A stretch of 64,000 nt of DNA from Lachnospiraceae bacterium (GCA_024684065.1 JAIKXO010000258.1:27094-91093); one strand, 5' to 3'; numbered from the stretch's first letter, positions 18,629 through 28,052 are shown. The notes: generated by a model from the letters alone, not told the origin. A program made the numbers and translations.

Positions 18629-20545
18629 TCAGTTCTCAGTAAGGATCACCTTTTCCTTCGGAAGATATTTTATAAGCAGATCGATAAGCTGTCTGACTGC
18701 TATCGGTTTTGTCAGGTAATCGCTGAATCCCTCGGAAATAAATATCTCCCTCGCTCCTGAGATCGCGTTTGCCGTAAGCGCGATCACCGGAAGTTTATTC
18801 GTATCTATTATCCCTTCGTCCCGGCCCTTTTTTAAAGTCTCTATACCATCCATTTCAGGCATCAGATGGTCCATGAAGACGATATCATAATTTCCCGACC
18901 GTATCTTATCAAGGGACTCTGCACCCGTGGCAGCAGTATCTATTGTCATTTTTGAATTCTTTAACAGCTGCATAAATACCATAAGATTCATTGCCACATC
19001 ATCAACAACCAGTATCCTAGCGTCCGGAGCGGTGAAGTTCTCCTTCGTTATTTCAACCCTGTGAAGTCCTTCTTCTCCTGTTATGCTGAAATGTCCCACG
19101 GGAGTTTCATCCACTATATCCTGCTTTAGAATAAAGCTGAAAACCGAGCCTTTACCATATTCGCTCTCAAGGATAAGCTCACTGTCCATGAGCTCTGTCA
19201 GTGATACACAGATGGCTAACCCAAGGCCTGACCCTTCGATGTTTCGGTTTTTCTTTTCATCAACACGTTTAAACGCGCTGAAAAGCTCCTTCTGATCCTC
19301 TTTTCGTATCCCTATCCCCGTATCCTTAACCGAGACTTTTATCTTTCCCGTTTGATCCGTCACTTCCAGGAGACTTACACTTAATACCACTTCACCCTCG
19401 CTCGTATATTTTACGGCATTGGTAAGCAGGTTTGTGATGATCTGGCGAATCCTTACATCATCTCCGCGAAGGACCCGCGGGAGCCGCTCATCTATATCGC
19501 ACCGTATTCCGATCCCCTTTTCCTGAGCCATATTTCCGACCATAAGGACCATATCCAGAATAAGCAGCTTCAGATCATAATCCACGGGAACTATTTCCAT
19601 TTTCCCCGATTCGATCTTTGAGAAATCCAGAATATCGTTTATAAGGGTTAAAAGCGTCTGTCCGCTTAATTTTATATTAGAAGCATATTGTATGATGTTT
19701 TCGTCATTACTTTCCCTTAAGATGACCTCGTCAAATCCCAGGATCGAGTTGATCGGGGTACGTATCTCATGTGACATATTTGCAAGGAAATCACTTTTTA
19801 CGCTGTTTGCCCTTTCTGCCTCCCTCCTGGCTTCCTCCGCGTCTTTCTTAGCCGCCTCAAGCTCCTCCATGGTCTGTATGAGCTTTCTGTAATCCGGTGT
19901 TTCAAGCGAAAAAACGATCATAAGGAAAGCAATGGTCACCAGTCCGAACGACAGATATATCTCAGGTATGAGCGTTCCCTGTAATATCAGTCCCGTCGCT
20001 GAGAACAATACAAAGCTGACTACCGAGATCCACTGTTTTGAACTGAATTTCTTTCTGTGATATATGAGGAGGACGAGAGCGCATAATGCAAGACTTCCGG
20101 GCACGATATAAAGGACATAGTACCATTTTTCATGGATATATTCTCCCGTAGTAAAATCAAATCTGAAATAAAAACCGGAAAACACATTAAAAAGCAGGAA
20201 CAGGGTATGGATACCGCCAAAGGCGATCAGTGCGATGCGGTATTTTCTGATCGGTTTTTTATAGATGGAAACAAGGATATACTCTATAAAGAAGAGGGCC
20301 ATGTATACTTCCACGGCAAAGAAAAAAGTGTCGAACAAAAGATTGAAAAGCGCAAGCTTCGGTCCCCCAATGCTTATGGTAACGGCTGATGCCATATCGG
20401 TGACCTGGGCTATAAGAACAATATAAGCAAGCCTCATAAAGCTTTTTTCGCCCTCAGTCTGCCTGTCAAACTTGAGTTTGAAAAAACTTATTATCACCAG
20501 GATGATTATCGATCCGAAGATTTCGAAATCGATATTGTATTTCAT
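18629..20545 (-). CDS. Hybrid sensor histidine kinase / response regulator
   Basis: Membrane hybrid kinase, 638 residues from MKYNIDFEIF. Roughly eight hydrophobic helices in the first about 220 residues form a 7TM-like sensor, followed by a short coiled coil (Glu/Ala/Arg-rich). The phosphoacceptor is His in SHEIRTPINSI. The ATPase shows NLLTNAVKYT, DTGIGI and GSGLGLAIC. A C-terminal receiver has VVDDVAMNL, phosphorylatable Asp in FMDHLMPEMDG and the switch Lys in KPI. No output domain follows, so phosphate probably passes to an HPt or response regulator elsewhere. The signal is unknown. Confidence 0.93.
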   Translation of the reverse strand: MKYNIDFEIFGSIIILVIISFFKLKFDRQTEGEKSFMRLAYIVLIAQVTDMASAVTISIGGPKLALFNLLFDTFFFAVEVYMALFFIEYILVSIYKKPIRKYRIALIAFGGIHTLFLLFNVFSGFYFRFDFTTGEYIHEKWYYVLYIVPGSLALCALVLLIYHRKKFSSKQWISVVSFVLFSATGLILQGTLIPEIYLSFGLVTIAFLMIVFSLETPDYRKLIQTMEELEAAKKDAEEARREAERANSVKSDFLANMSHEIRTPINSILGFDEVILRESNDENIIQYASNIKLSGQTLLTLINDILDFSKIESGKMEIVPVDYDLKLLILDMVLMVGNMAQEKGIGIRCDIDERLPRVLRGDDVRIRQIITNLLTNAVKYTSEGEVVLSVSLLEVTDQTGKIKVSVKDTGIGIRKEDQKELFSAFKRVDEKKNRNIEGSGLGLAICVSLTELMDSELILESEYGKGSVFSFILKQDIVDETPVGHFSITGEEGLHRVEITKENFTAPDARILVVDDVAMNLMVFMQLLKNSKMTIDTAATGAESLDKIRSGNYDIVFMDHLMPEMDGIETLKKGRDEGIIDTNKLPVIALTANAISGAREIFISEGFSDYLTKPIAVRQLIDLLIKYLPKEKVILTEN

Positions 20546-20767
20546 AAAACCCACTTGTATTTCTCCATGTTGAAAGCAGCCGTTTAACCTGCACATTCTA
20601 TATCATATCATATCAGTTCATTTCCCGCCATCCTCTTCCCGGCCGGCCATTTCTTATCTTTTTTGTTTAACAATTCGGATCATTCCTTTCCGGATCATAT
20701 ACTGCGCTATTCTTTGGTCTTACTTATTATCACGCACATACTGACATTTATCAATCCCGATTGCAAT

Positions 20768-20805
20768 AAAAAAGCCGATCCACAGTCATTCACTGATGAA
20801 TCGGC
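20768..20805 (-). terminator. Intrinsic terminator downstream of the 112-residue gene
   Basis: GCCGAT (20774-20779) pairs with ATCGGC (20800-20805) around a smaller internal hairpin; on the minus strand six Ts follow. The degenerate palindromic element at 20833-20912 lies between the gene and this terminator. Confidence 0.65.
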
Positions 20806-20832
20806 CCGTTCATATGATCGCCGCCTTTCGCT

Positions 20833-20912
20833 CTGCTCCGGATCGCGAAACAGATCGTGTACCGGGCACAAATGAAGCTTATACCTGTCCGGTCCGTTTT
20901 GCGGTCCGGATC
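20833..20912 (+). repeat. Degenerate copy of the three-hairpin module
   Basis: Aligned with 10415-10490 it keeps the frame CTGCxCC...CGAAxCAxATCGTGT...GGCACxAA and a final hairpin (TCCGG-T-CCG / CGG-T-CCGGA at 20888-20910) at the third-hairpin place. The middle hairpin has decayed. Orientation is the same as at 10.4 kb. Confidence 0.55.
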
Positions 20913-20924
20913 ACTTCCGCTGTC

Positions 20925-21263
20925 CTATGCCGTATTTCTCTCAACCTGCACCATTTCGTTTCCCCTGCATATCTCCGCGATAATTCTTTCGGCATTCTTC
21001 TCTTTCTCGAGCATCATTACCGCAGGCTTTTGCGCTCCGTAATCAACTCTGATCTTAAAAACCGGGATTCCTTTCCCGCAGCAGCAGTTGGGGGTGTATA
21101 AAGACGGCAGGAGCGATAAGCTTTTTATGCTCGCTACGGGCAGATATTCGCCCTTCATATACACAGCCTGTTTCGAAACCCTGTACTGCTCTATTCCTGC
21201 CGCATTTCTGCGATCCTCCCTGATATTGTCGATCTCGCACCCCGGTATCATACAACTCCACAT
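20925..21263 (-). CDS. Uncharacterised 112-residue protein
   Basis: Not recognised. The sequence has protein-like composition with a central AVYMKGEYLPVASIKSLSLL and a three-Cys motif NCCCGKGIPVFKI, then YGAQKPAVMMLEKEKNAERI that looks like a helix end. An AGGA four bases before the ATG at 21263, and GGAG before a second in-frame ATG (MIPGC), support expression. It lies 68 bp after the C_GCAxxG gene on the same strand, so the two may be co-transcribed. The Cys cluster may bind metal or be redox active, which is inference. Confidence 0.65.
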   Translation of the reverse strand: MWSCMIPGCEIDNIREDRRNAAGIEQYRVSKQAVYMKGEYLPVASIKSLSLLPSLYTPNCCCGKGIPVFKIRVDYGAQKPAVMMLEKEKNAERIIAEICRGNEMVQVERNTA

Positions 21264-21331
21264 AATTTCCTCAGATCCCGTTCCTTTCTTATTCTTCCGC
21301 TTATCCTGTTAACAGCGTCATCCTTTTTGCT

Positions 21332-21745
21332 TCAGGCTTCCTTATCCTCTTCATACTCCGTAATAACCGCTTCCAGTATGGAGCAGGCCGCCTCTATCGT
21401 GTTCCTGCACCGGTATTCGGGACTGAAGGACTGTGGTTTGATATCCTTACAGAGCACAGACCCGTACTTTTTATTGAATTCCCGGATGAGCTTCCGGGTA
21501 ACCGGCTTTATATCCTTACTTTCATGGGCCCGTTTTTCGATATATTTCATGGATAAGACCGCAACCGCAGATAAAACGGCACCGCAGGTGTTTCCACACT
21601 GTATCCCTGCTCCGTAGCCTCCGACCATGATCATATCCCTGTCATGGAGATCTAACCCGTAATACTCATTTGCCGCTCTGATCAGAGTCTCGGCGCAATT
21701 ATAGTTTCCGTCAAAATAATACTTTTCGTAAATATCCTTAAGCAT
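21332..21745 (-). CDS. C_GCAxxG_C_C family redox-type protein
   Basis: Small cysteine-rich protein (137 residues) of the family named after its Cys pattern. Visible positions are NYNCAE near the N-terminus, GYGAGIQCGNTCGAVLSAV, then single Cys in VLCKD and YRCRN and AACSI. The family is annotated as putatively redox active; its substrate is unknown. It precedes the 112-residue Cys-containing protein and follows a 39-residue membrane protein gene on the same strand. Confidence 0.87.
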   Translation of the reverse strand: MLKDIYEKYYFDGNYNCAETLIRAANEYYGLDLHDRDMIMVGGYGAGIQCGNTCGAVLSAVAVLSMKYIEKRAHESKDIKPVTRKLIREFNKKYGSVLCKDIKPQSFSPEYRCRNTIEAACSILEAVITEYEEDKEA

Positions 21746-21806
21746 CTGAATCCCTCCGGCTTTAGCCTTTACTTTGAATCCGCCGGACCACGCCCGTCAC
21801 TCAGAA

Positions 21807-21926
21807 TCAGTCTTCTTTGTGCCAATCCCAGAAATAAAATCCTATCATGAGAAGGTATATGCTTACAGCATAAAGTAAAGTAAACACTAACAACGGAATT
21901 GATACTTTCCTGTCTTTTTTCTCCAT
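21807..21926 (-). CDS. 39-residue single-pass membrane protein
   Basis: A short gene with a strong AGGAGG site 9 bases before ATG at 21926. The product starts MEKKDRKVS, has one hydrophobic helix (about residues 10-31, LLVFTLLYAVSIYLLMIGFYF) broken only at its end, and closes with WDWHKED. The positive-inside pattern predicts a cytoplasmic N-terminus. It is the first gene after a promoter and a structured leader and lies 61 bp ahead of the C_GCAxxG_C_C gene. Function is unknown; small one-helix proteins often modulate a membrane partner. Confidence 0.72.
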   Translation of the reverse strand: MEKKDRKVSIPLLVFTLLYAVSIYLLMIGFYFWDWHKED

Positions 21927-22041
21927 TTTTAAATCCCTCCTGTTTCATAATAATGATCCGGACGCAAAAAGCACCTGTTGCACATCCAAAGTCAAACCTG
22001 ACTCTGGCCAGAACACCGTCCGGACTTTTTCCCGTATTATA
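21927..22041 (-). promoter_or_regulatory. Promoter and structured leader of the 39-residue protein gene
   Basis: A TATAAT -10 element (22036-22041) places the transcript start just before a closing stem formed by CGTCCGGA (22017-22024) and TCCGGACG (21957-21964). Inside is a 9-bp hairpin, CCAAAGTCA (21986-21994) with TGACTCTGG (21999-22007), containing one G-U pair. The remaining loop is about 20 nt. The stem closes about 30 nt ahead of the start codon. I compared it by eye with common riboswitch classes and found no match. Confidence 0.55.
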
Positions 22042-22188
22042 GTATAACTCATATTGGCTTAATCTTAAAGCTCTTCACAGCATAAGGCAACATCAGATAT
22101 GTCCGGATGCTTTAAAAACCGGGCTCCCTTCGGAGAAATGGCAATGTCTCGTTTTTCATCGCCCGTTAAAAGAAGACAGGATGTCAAT

Positions 22189-23571
22189 TCAGAACCGGCC
22201 CTCCGGTTTATCTCTCATCTCCGGTTCGTAGAAGCAGCACCCGTTTCGTCCGTGCTCCTTAACATAGTAGAGCGCAACATCAGAATCATGGAACAACACC
22301 TGCGGATCGTCCGTATCCCTGCACAGGGCAACCCCCACGCTTACAGAGATCGGCGGCAGGCCGTCCGTTGTATCCGAAAGCTCCTTGTTGACCTGTATGA
22401 CCTTATTTTCAATGAGATGCCTGACATCCTTACTTACATGGACCATAATCACCATGAACTCATCACCGCCGATACGGCATACATAATCATCCATACGGAA
22501 TTTATTAAGTAATACGTTTGCGATCTTCTGCAATACCAGGTCACCGGCTTCATGCCCATGACCATCATTGATCCGTTTAAATTTATCGGCATCAAACAGA
22601 AGAAAGGCCGTCGTACTCAGATCTACGCCGTTTTTGAGCAGATCGTATCCGGAACGGTTATAGACTCCCGTCAGCTCATCATGTGAAGCCTTAAAGGAAA
22701 GGCTGTCTATGCTTTTTTTGTATGCCGTAAACATATTGTTATATGAAATGGCAAGATAGCGGAACTCATTTGCCCCTGTTATCGGCAGCTCCTGATCGCG
22801 ATTGATGTGTTCAACAGCCTTAAGCAGCGGATTGATACCAAGTCTGGTGGTCATCCAGAGAAGAAGTATGATCGCAAGCGACTGCACGATGATCATTATC
22901 ACCATCCCGACCAGTTCGCTGTGTACATTTTCCTGCAGGGAATTCTGTGTACGGCTCGTTCTGGTCTTAAGTTCATCAATACACTGGGTAAGATTGGAAC
23001 GGATCATGTTTTTCTTTTCATAATAACCGGAATCATGCATCATCTCACGGGCAAGCATCATCTTGTCTTCAGGCGGCAGCATAAGATCTTCGGAAGAAAC
23101 AGCCACATCCTTCATGGCCTCCGGAACATCCCCGTCTCCCTGGGCCATCATCACCAGTGTCATGGCATAGTATTCCCGATCCATGAGGGACACGGACTCT
23201 TCCATGGCTTTTTTCAGCGCCTGCAGCGCATCCGAATCCGGAAGACGCTCTTCCATGGCTTCTATAGCCAGTTCACGCCTGCGTGTGACCTCTGCCTCGG
23301 TAAAATAATTATCCATATGCTTCCGGTCTCCGAGGACCGTATAGCATTGTGCCTCATCCGTAAGATAATCAGACGCCTTCATCAGGCTGTCCGCCGCTTC
23401 CTGAAGTTCAATATATGTATCTGTGGCATCGGATAATCTGTTAAATGTTTTTATCGTTTGAAATGTTGAAAAAAGCAAAAAGACTGTAAATGATATGGAT
23501 ATAATCAGCATATAGAGTGACGTTTTCCGAAGGGAAACGCCCTGCTCATAAGACCGCCTGATTAAACTCAT
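22189..23571 (-). CDS. Membrane GGDEF protein with extracytoplasmic sensor
   Basis: Probable diguanylate cyclase, 460 residues. One N-terminal helix (about 17-40) and a second near 215-240 flank an extracytoplasmic, helix-rich Met/Glu region of about 175 residues. After a short HAMP-like linker comes the GGDEF domain with HDELTGVYNRSGYD, the metal-binding FDADKFKRINDGHGHEAGD and the intact IGGDEFMVIM. A possible product-inhibition site (RxxD) four to five residues before GGDEF is not evident. Ligand unknown. It is the second GGDEF enzyme in this window, with different sensor architecture from the first. Confidence 0.9.
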   Translation of the reverse strand: MSLIRRSYEQGVSLRKTSLYMLIISISFTVFLLFSTFQTIKTFNRLSDATDTYIELQEAADSLMKASDYLTDEAQCYTVLGDRKHMDNYFTEAEVTRRRELAIEAMEERLPDSDALQALKKAMEESVSLMDREYYAMTLVMMAQGDGDVPEAMKDVAVSSEDLMLPPEDKMMLAREMMHDSGYYEKKNMIRSNLTQCIDELKTRTSRTQNSLQENVHSELVGMVIMIIVQSLAIILLLWMTTRLGINPLLKAVEHINRDQELPITGANEFRYLAISYNNMFTAYKKSIDSLSFKASHDELTGVYNRSGYDLLKNGVDLSTTAFLLFDADKFKRINDGHGHEAGDLVLQKIANVLLNKFRMDDYVCRIGGDEFMVIMVHVSKDVRHLIENKVIQVNKELSDTTDGLPPISVSVGVALCRDTDDPQVLFHDSDVALYYVKEHGRNGCCFYEPEMRDKPEGRF

Positions 23572-23659
23572 ATTTATTATCCTCCTGAAAAAGCCGCATT
23601 AAAGAAGCCTTTTCCTATTTTTAAGACGCAACAATCAGCTTCTTTGGCTCATTTTATCC

Positions 23660-24631
23660 TTACTGTTTGTTCCGCCTCTTTAGCTCATTATACTCCTGCC
23701 TGTCAATCAGCCCGCTCTTCAGCCAGTCATCCAGCTGGGATTCCCGCTTTTTCCTGTAGCTCTGGAAACGCTCTTCAACGCCTGTATCATAACGCGCGTC
23801 GACGTTATGCAGGCTAAACGGACCGGCTCCGGCGGATATATCGCTGTCCCGGCTGCTTTCAGGGAATGAAAAGCGCCCTGATCCGTTCTCCTTTTTCTTT
23901 TTGGCATATACTGTCATAATAACCAGTCCGATACACAGGATCACGGCGCAAAAAATAATTACCGGCATATTCTCTTTCAATATATCAAAAGAGTCCGGGA
24001 CCTTTTTTTCCTCCTCACCGGGAGGCTCCGGGGATGGCACGGTTTCTGTTTTCGGTTGGGCTGTCGGCTGGGCCTGTGATTCTTTTATAAGGCTTTCCCG
24101 CTTTTCATCATACTCCCCTGTCTCGATCATTGAAAAATCACTGCCGTAACGCCGGATATTGCTCTTTCCGAATACATCCGTCAGTGTCATTTCACCTTTG
24201 TTTTCAATGTGGCCGGGAACCTGTGCCATGATCATTGTATCATTATTCCCTTTGCCCTCCGTAAGGTCTCCCTGATACACGCTTCCTCTGTTTATGAGCT
24301 CACCTTTTACGGTAAACGCATAAGCCATAACCCTGGCATCTTCCATAACGGTAAGCGTTATTCCTTTGGGAACCGTAAAGCGGTTGAAGGTTACGGACAT
24401 ACCTGAAGGAATCTCCAGATCATCTGTAATGACCAGATCATCCTCTTCGCAAAACAAAGAACTTTCCGGATAATCCCCATCCTGAGAGCAAAACCCTCTG
24501 AGCTCTTCAAAGTCAGAAAAAACTATGATATCAGACCCTTCACCTGCCATACTCTTAAGCGGAAAGCAGCCAGACACAAGCAATACCGCCGCAAGGAAGC
24601 ATAATATATACTTTTTCGTTTTAATTTTCAT
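23660..24631 (-). CDS. Lipoprotein/membrane protein with C-terminal SHOCT-like tail
   Basis: Exported protein of 323 residues with a signal peptide ending in VSGC (lipobox), an extracellular domain rich in beta-strand-like turns (ITDDLEIPSGMSVTFNRFTVPKGITLTV), a Pro/Glu linker, one helix near 225-245 followed by KKKK, and a short cytoplasmic end that includes DDWLKSGLIDRQEYNELKRR, like SHOCT motifs. The repeat-like strand pattern suggests a small beta-helix. Function is unknown. It lies between a GGDEF gene and a LysR regulator. Confidence 0.7.
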   Translation of the reverse strand: MKIKTKKYILCFLAAVLLVSGCFPLKSMAGEGSDIIVFSDFEELRGFCSQDGDYPESSLFCEEDDLVITDDLEIPSGMSVTFNRFTVPKGITLTVMEDARVMAYAFTVKGELINRGSVYQGDLTEGKGNNDTMIMAQVPGHIENKGEMTLTDVFGKSNIRRYGSDFSMIETGEYDEKRESLIKESQAQPTAQPKTETVPSPEPPGEEEKKVPDSFDILKENMPVIIFCAVILCIGLVIMTVYAKKKKENGSGRFSFPESSRDSDISAGAGPFSLHNVDARYDTGVEERFQSYRKKRESQLDDWLKSGLIDRQEYNELKRRNKQ

Positions 24632-24688
24632 CGGGACTTCTTCTCCAAAAATACAGATTCGGTATTTTACAACCGTCGGTGCTCCTTT

Positions 24689-25570
24689 TCAATCCGCATC
24701 GGTTATCAGCTTTATCAGTTCATCCATTGCCCTGTTCAGATGTTTATCTTTATGTATAAATATCTGAGAGTATATGGGAAAATCAGCGCCTGCCCAGTCT
24801 ATCTTTTTCAGCATCCCGTTTCTGACCTCTTCTGCCGCAGTCATGGAGGGCATGAACGCGATCCCGAGTCCGTTTATGGCAAATTGCTTAAGTATTTCCT
24901 TACTGCTTGTTTCCAGTTCTATCCTGGGCGCAACCTGATGATCGATGAAATCTTTAAGCAGCATGTGCCTGAAACTGCAGTTATGAGCTGTTAACAAAAG
25001 AGGAATGCCTTCCAGATCCTGCTCCTTTATCTTTTTCTTTTTTAAGACCGGATGACCCGGACTTGCAAAGAAAGCCAGCGTTTCCCTTTTCTTATGTATC
25101 ATTTTAAGTTCCGGATTCTCTATAAACGGATTCAGCGTATAGACGAGATCCAATGCCCCGCTCTTTAAAAGGGCCGGAAAGGTGTCATGTTCTATAAGCT
25201 GAAGCTGTATATCCATTCCCGGATATTTCTTCTTATACTCCATAAGGCTTTCGGGAATCCTGTTATAGCAAAAGGATTCCGACACTCCCAGCTTTATGAC
25301 GCCTGACGGAGTCTTTGCCATCGGCACTTCCAGAAGGATCTCCCTTTGAAGTTTAAGCAGCTGCTGCGCGTAAACGATCAGTTTTTCTCCTTCGCCTGTC
25401 AGGGCAAGCGTTTTTCCCAGCCGCTCAAAAAGGAGACAGCCAAGCTCCTCTTCCAGCTGCTTTATCTGGGTCGTTACCGTTGACTGGGCATACCCAAGCA
25501 TGTTTGCCGTAGCTGTAAAGCTTTTCGTTTCAACAAGTTTTAAAAAGGTTTCAAGCTGTGTATTGTTCAT
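24689..25570 (-). CDS. LysR family transcriptional regulator
   Basis: LysR-type regulator of 293 residues. The N-terminal winged helix-turn-helix is clear (LETFLKLVETKSFTATANML then AQSTVTTQIKQLEEELG), followed by a periplasmic-binding-like effector domain (GVIKLGVSES...). It is transcribed divergently from the ABC exporter at 25694, so it may control that operon and itself. The effector is unknown. Confidence 0.93.
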   Translation of the reverse strand: MNNTQLETFLKLVETKSFTATANMLGYAQSTVTTQIKQLEEELGCLLFERLGKTLALTGEGEKLIVYAQQLLKLQREILLEVPMAKTPSGVIKLGVSESFCYNRIPESLMEYKKKYPGMDIQLQLIEHDTFPALLKSGALDLVYTLNPFIENPELKMIHKKRETLAFFASPGHPVLKKKKIKEQDLEGIPLLLTAHNCSFRHMLLKDFIDHQVAPRIELETSSKEILKQFAINGLGIAFMPSMTAAEEVRNGMLKKIDWAGADFPIYSQIFIHKDKHLNRAMDELIKLITDAD

Positions 25571-25693
25571 TTTTTATCATTTATCGGAATTTTTGATGAT
25601 TACTATCATTTATTTCAATTTTACTGATACGTCGTCTGATGTTATTATACGATCAACACAGGACAAATACAAGTAAAAACCGGAGAAACATTC
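25571..25693. promoter_or_regulatory. Divergent control region, LysR / ABC exporter
   Basis: The 123-bp AT-rich gap contains a direct repeat TATCATTTAT at 25575-25584 and 25604-25613, and a possible plus-strand promoter with TATTAT near 25640. The repeats are candidates for LysR binding. No ribosome site stronger than GGAGA (plus) is visible. Confidence 0.4.
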
Positions 25694-26458
25694 ATGAGTA
25701 TTGAAGTAAATAATCTCACAAAAAAATATAAACTGAAGAAAAAACTTACAAAAACTGCCGTCGATAACATATCCTTCTCCATTCCGGCCGGAGAGATCGT
25801 CGGATTCATCGGACCTAACGGGGCCGGCAAATCCACCACCATAAAAATGATGACCGGGATCCTTGTCCCCGATAACGGTTCCATCCTGATCGACGGTATG
25901 AATTTCAAAAGGAACAGAAAGCAGATCATGATGAAGACGGGCGTGGTCTTCGGGCAGAAAAGCGTCCTTTGCTGGGATATTCCGGTTCTTGACACCCTGA
26001 AACTGTTTAAGGACATGTATCGCGTTCCTGATGCTGTTTATAAACAGAATATGGAAATGTTTTCGCAGATCCTCGGAACAGAAGAATTTTTAAGACAGCC
26101 CCCAAGGCTCTTAAGCCTCGGGCAGAGAATGAAAGCGGATCTGGCCGCATCGCTCATCTATAACCCGGACATACTGTTTCTGGATGAACCTACGATAGGA
26201 ATAGATGTACTTTCAAAAGAGCGTATCCGAAACTTTATAAAGAAGATCAATGAGGAAAGACACACCACGATCATCCTTACCACGCATGATGTTTCGGATA
26301 TTGAAACACTGTGCGAAAAGATGATCATCATTGACAGGGGAGTACTTATATATGACGGAACGCTTCCCGATCTGAAGAACAGATATCAGACAACCGATCT
26401 TGAAGAGATCATAAAGAAAATCTATTTAGCCGGAGAAAAACGATGCGTAAATACTTAG
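25694..26458 (+). CDS. ABC transporter ATP-binding protein
   Basis: ATPase of an ABC-2 exporter, 254 residues. Walker A GPNGAGKST, Q-loop VVFGQKS, a signature-like LSLGQRMKADLA, Walker B ILFLDEPTIGID and a switch His in TTHD are all present. Its closest architecture is the DUF990-type three-component exporter, where one ATPase serves two different membrane proteins. The stop overlaps the first permease start by 16 nt. Confidence 0.94.
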   Translation: MSIEVNNLTKKYKLKKKLTKTAVDNISFSIPAGEIVGFIGPNGAGKSTTIKMMTGILVPDNGSILIDGMNFKRNRKQIMMKTGVVFGQKSVLCWDIPVLDTLKLFKDMYRVPDAVYKQNMEMFSQILGTEEFLRQPPRLLSLGQRMKADLAASLIYNPDILFLDEPTIGIDVLSKERIRNFIKKINEERHTTIILTTHDVSDIETLCEKMIIIDRGVLIYDGTLPDLKNRYQTTDLEEIIKKIYLAGEKRCVNT

Positions 26459-27234
26459 ACTTATCCGTGATCGGGATAAAAGAACATACTGCGTACGCAA
26501 ACTCTGTCTGGGCAAACTTTCTCTCAAAGGTCATATACCTGTATATGCAGTTTTCTTTGTGGAATGCCCTGTTTTCCTCAAATACAGGCAGGAATATCCC
26601 GCTCAGCCGCGATGATACGATCAGATATATTATCATGGCGACAATTATTTCCACCTTTATGGAGTGTGATGTCATCGCCTGGATCAATCAGCAGATCCAG
26701 TCGGGAGATGTGGCAAACCAGCTGATAAGACCTGTAAACTACAAAGCAATGATCTTTTCAAAGCATCTTGGAACCAGCATGGTCCGGCTCGTTTTATATG
26801 CCGTTCCGTTAAGCCTTACCGTAGCGGTTTTCTATCATAAACCGCTTTTATGCAGGGAGCAGATCATATATGGGATCATCTCGGTTCTTCTCGCTTATAT
26901 GATCCAGTTTTTATACTCCCTTATAATAGGCCTGATGGCATTCTGGCTGATCGTGACGTGGCCGCTTAACATGCTTCTTGCAGCCATATACAAACTGCTC
27001 TCCGGTTCATGGATACCTGTTGCGATGTTTCCTGATCTGCTCTCAAAGATAAATATGCTGCTTCCGTTCCGTGCCATCTATGCCATACCGGTAACAATAA
27101 TAACAACTTCAATGGATCAGGAAAGCATTTTTTCCGATATCGGCGTTCAGCTTATATGGCTGGTCATCCTTTTTCTGTTATCGGAACTGACCTGGGTGGT
27201 CGGAAAGAATAAACTCGTTGTTCAGGGAGGCTGA
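26443..27234 (+). CDS. ABC-2 type membrane subunit 1
   Basis: Membrane component of 263 residues with about six hydrophobic helices (YIIMATIISTFME, VLLAYMIQFLYSLIIGLMAF, then two C-terminal helices). It belongs to the ABC-2/DUF990-like group. It overlaps the ATPase gene and precedes a second, unrelated-length permease by 3 bp, so all three are one operon. Substrate unknown. Confidence 0.85.
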   Translation: MRKYLDLSVIGIKEHTAYANSVWANFLSKVIYLYMQFSLWNALFSSNTGRNIPLSRDDTIRYIIMATIISTFMECDVIAWINQQIQSGDVANQLIRPVNYKAMIFSKHLGTSMVRLVLYAVPLSLTVAVFYHKPLLCREQIIYGIISVLLAYMIQFLYSLIIGLMAFWLIVTWPLNMLLAAIYKLLSGSWIPVAMFPDLLSKINMLLPFRAIYAIPVTIITTSMDQESIFSDIGVQLIWLVILFLLSELTWVVGKNKLVVQGG

Positions 27235-27237
27235 CTC

Positions 27238-28041
27238 ATGTATCTTTTAAGAATGTACAGACATTTCGTGATCATATATATGAAGGGGAAACTCTCATAC
27301 CATTTCTCCCTTGTATTTGAGCTGATCGCCAACACGATCCAGATAGGGGTTTATTTTGCCGGTTTTATGGTCATATTCCATAATTTCGACACCATTGCCG
27401 GATGGACGCAAAATGAAGTCCTCTTCATGTTTACCACCAGCTGGCTGACCTACAGCCTGAGCTGCTTCTTCTTCTGGAGCCCGATGAAGGATATGGGCGA
27501 GCTCATTCGCAGCGGGAAGTTTGATCTGTATATGACAAGACCGATCGGGCCTATGCTTTATATGGTTTTGCAGCAGTTCCAGTACACCTTCATCCCAAGG
27601 CTTGCGTTATCCGTGTTTTTCTGGATCTACAGCATGTCAGAGCTTTCCATCGGATGGACAGTATCTTCATTGCTGATATATGCCCTGAACATGCTTTCCG
27701 CCTTTGTGATATTTTCATCAATAACCATATTTACAGGCACGATCAGCTTTTGGACGATAAAGAGCGAGGAAATAGTTTCACTTCTTACAAATAATAATTA
27801 CGGATTAAAGAATTATACGGATTATCCGATCAGCATATACGGCAGGGGTATGCAGTTTCTGCTTACATTTATCATTCCCTACGCATTTACCGGTTATTAT
27901 CCGGTCGGAAGCCTGTTGGGAAAGGATCTGGCACATCCGGGATTTGCCCATCTCTCCCCTGTCATTGCACTGATCGCGGGAATTACGGCATATCTGTTCT
28001 GGAACAACGGGATCAGACATTACAACAGCGCCGGTGCCTGA
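27238..28041 (+). CDS. ABC-2 type membrane subunit 2
   Basis: Second membrane subunit, 267 residues, of the same exporter, with about six hydrophobic helices and the motif PMKDMGELIRSGKFDLYMTR typical of ABC-2 family permeases. Three bases separate it from the previous gene. It faces the YoaP-type gene, which is on the minus strand. Confidence 0.87.
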   Translation: MYLLRMYRHFVIIYMKGKLSYHFSLVFELIANTIQIGVYFAGFMVIFHNFDTIAGWTQNEVLFMFTTSWLTYSLSCFFFWSPMKDMGELIRSGKFDLYMTRPIGPMLYMVLQQFQYTFIPRLALSVFFWIYSMSELSIGWTVSSLLIYALNMLSAFVIFSSITIFTGTISFWTIKSEEIVSLLTNNNYGLKNYTDYPISIYGRGMQFLLTFIIPYAFTGYYPVGSLLGKDLAHPGFAHLSPVIALIAGITAYLFWNNGIRHYNSAGA

Positions 28042-28052
28042 TACGATCCGTA

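Noticed and set aside
21927..22041. Known riboswitch class in the leader
   Set aside because: Compared from memory with c-di-GMP-I and II, fluoride, THF, FMN, cobalamin, guanidine and NiCo types; conserved loops are not present. Left as an unknown structured leader.
22140..22163. Hairpin GGCAATG/CATCGCC after the GGDEF gene as a terminator
   Set aside because: The stem needs a G-U pair and no T-run follows on the minus strand; too weak to call.
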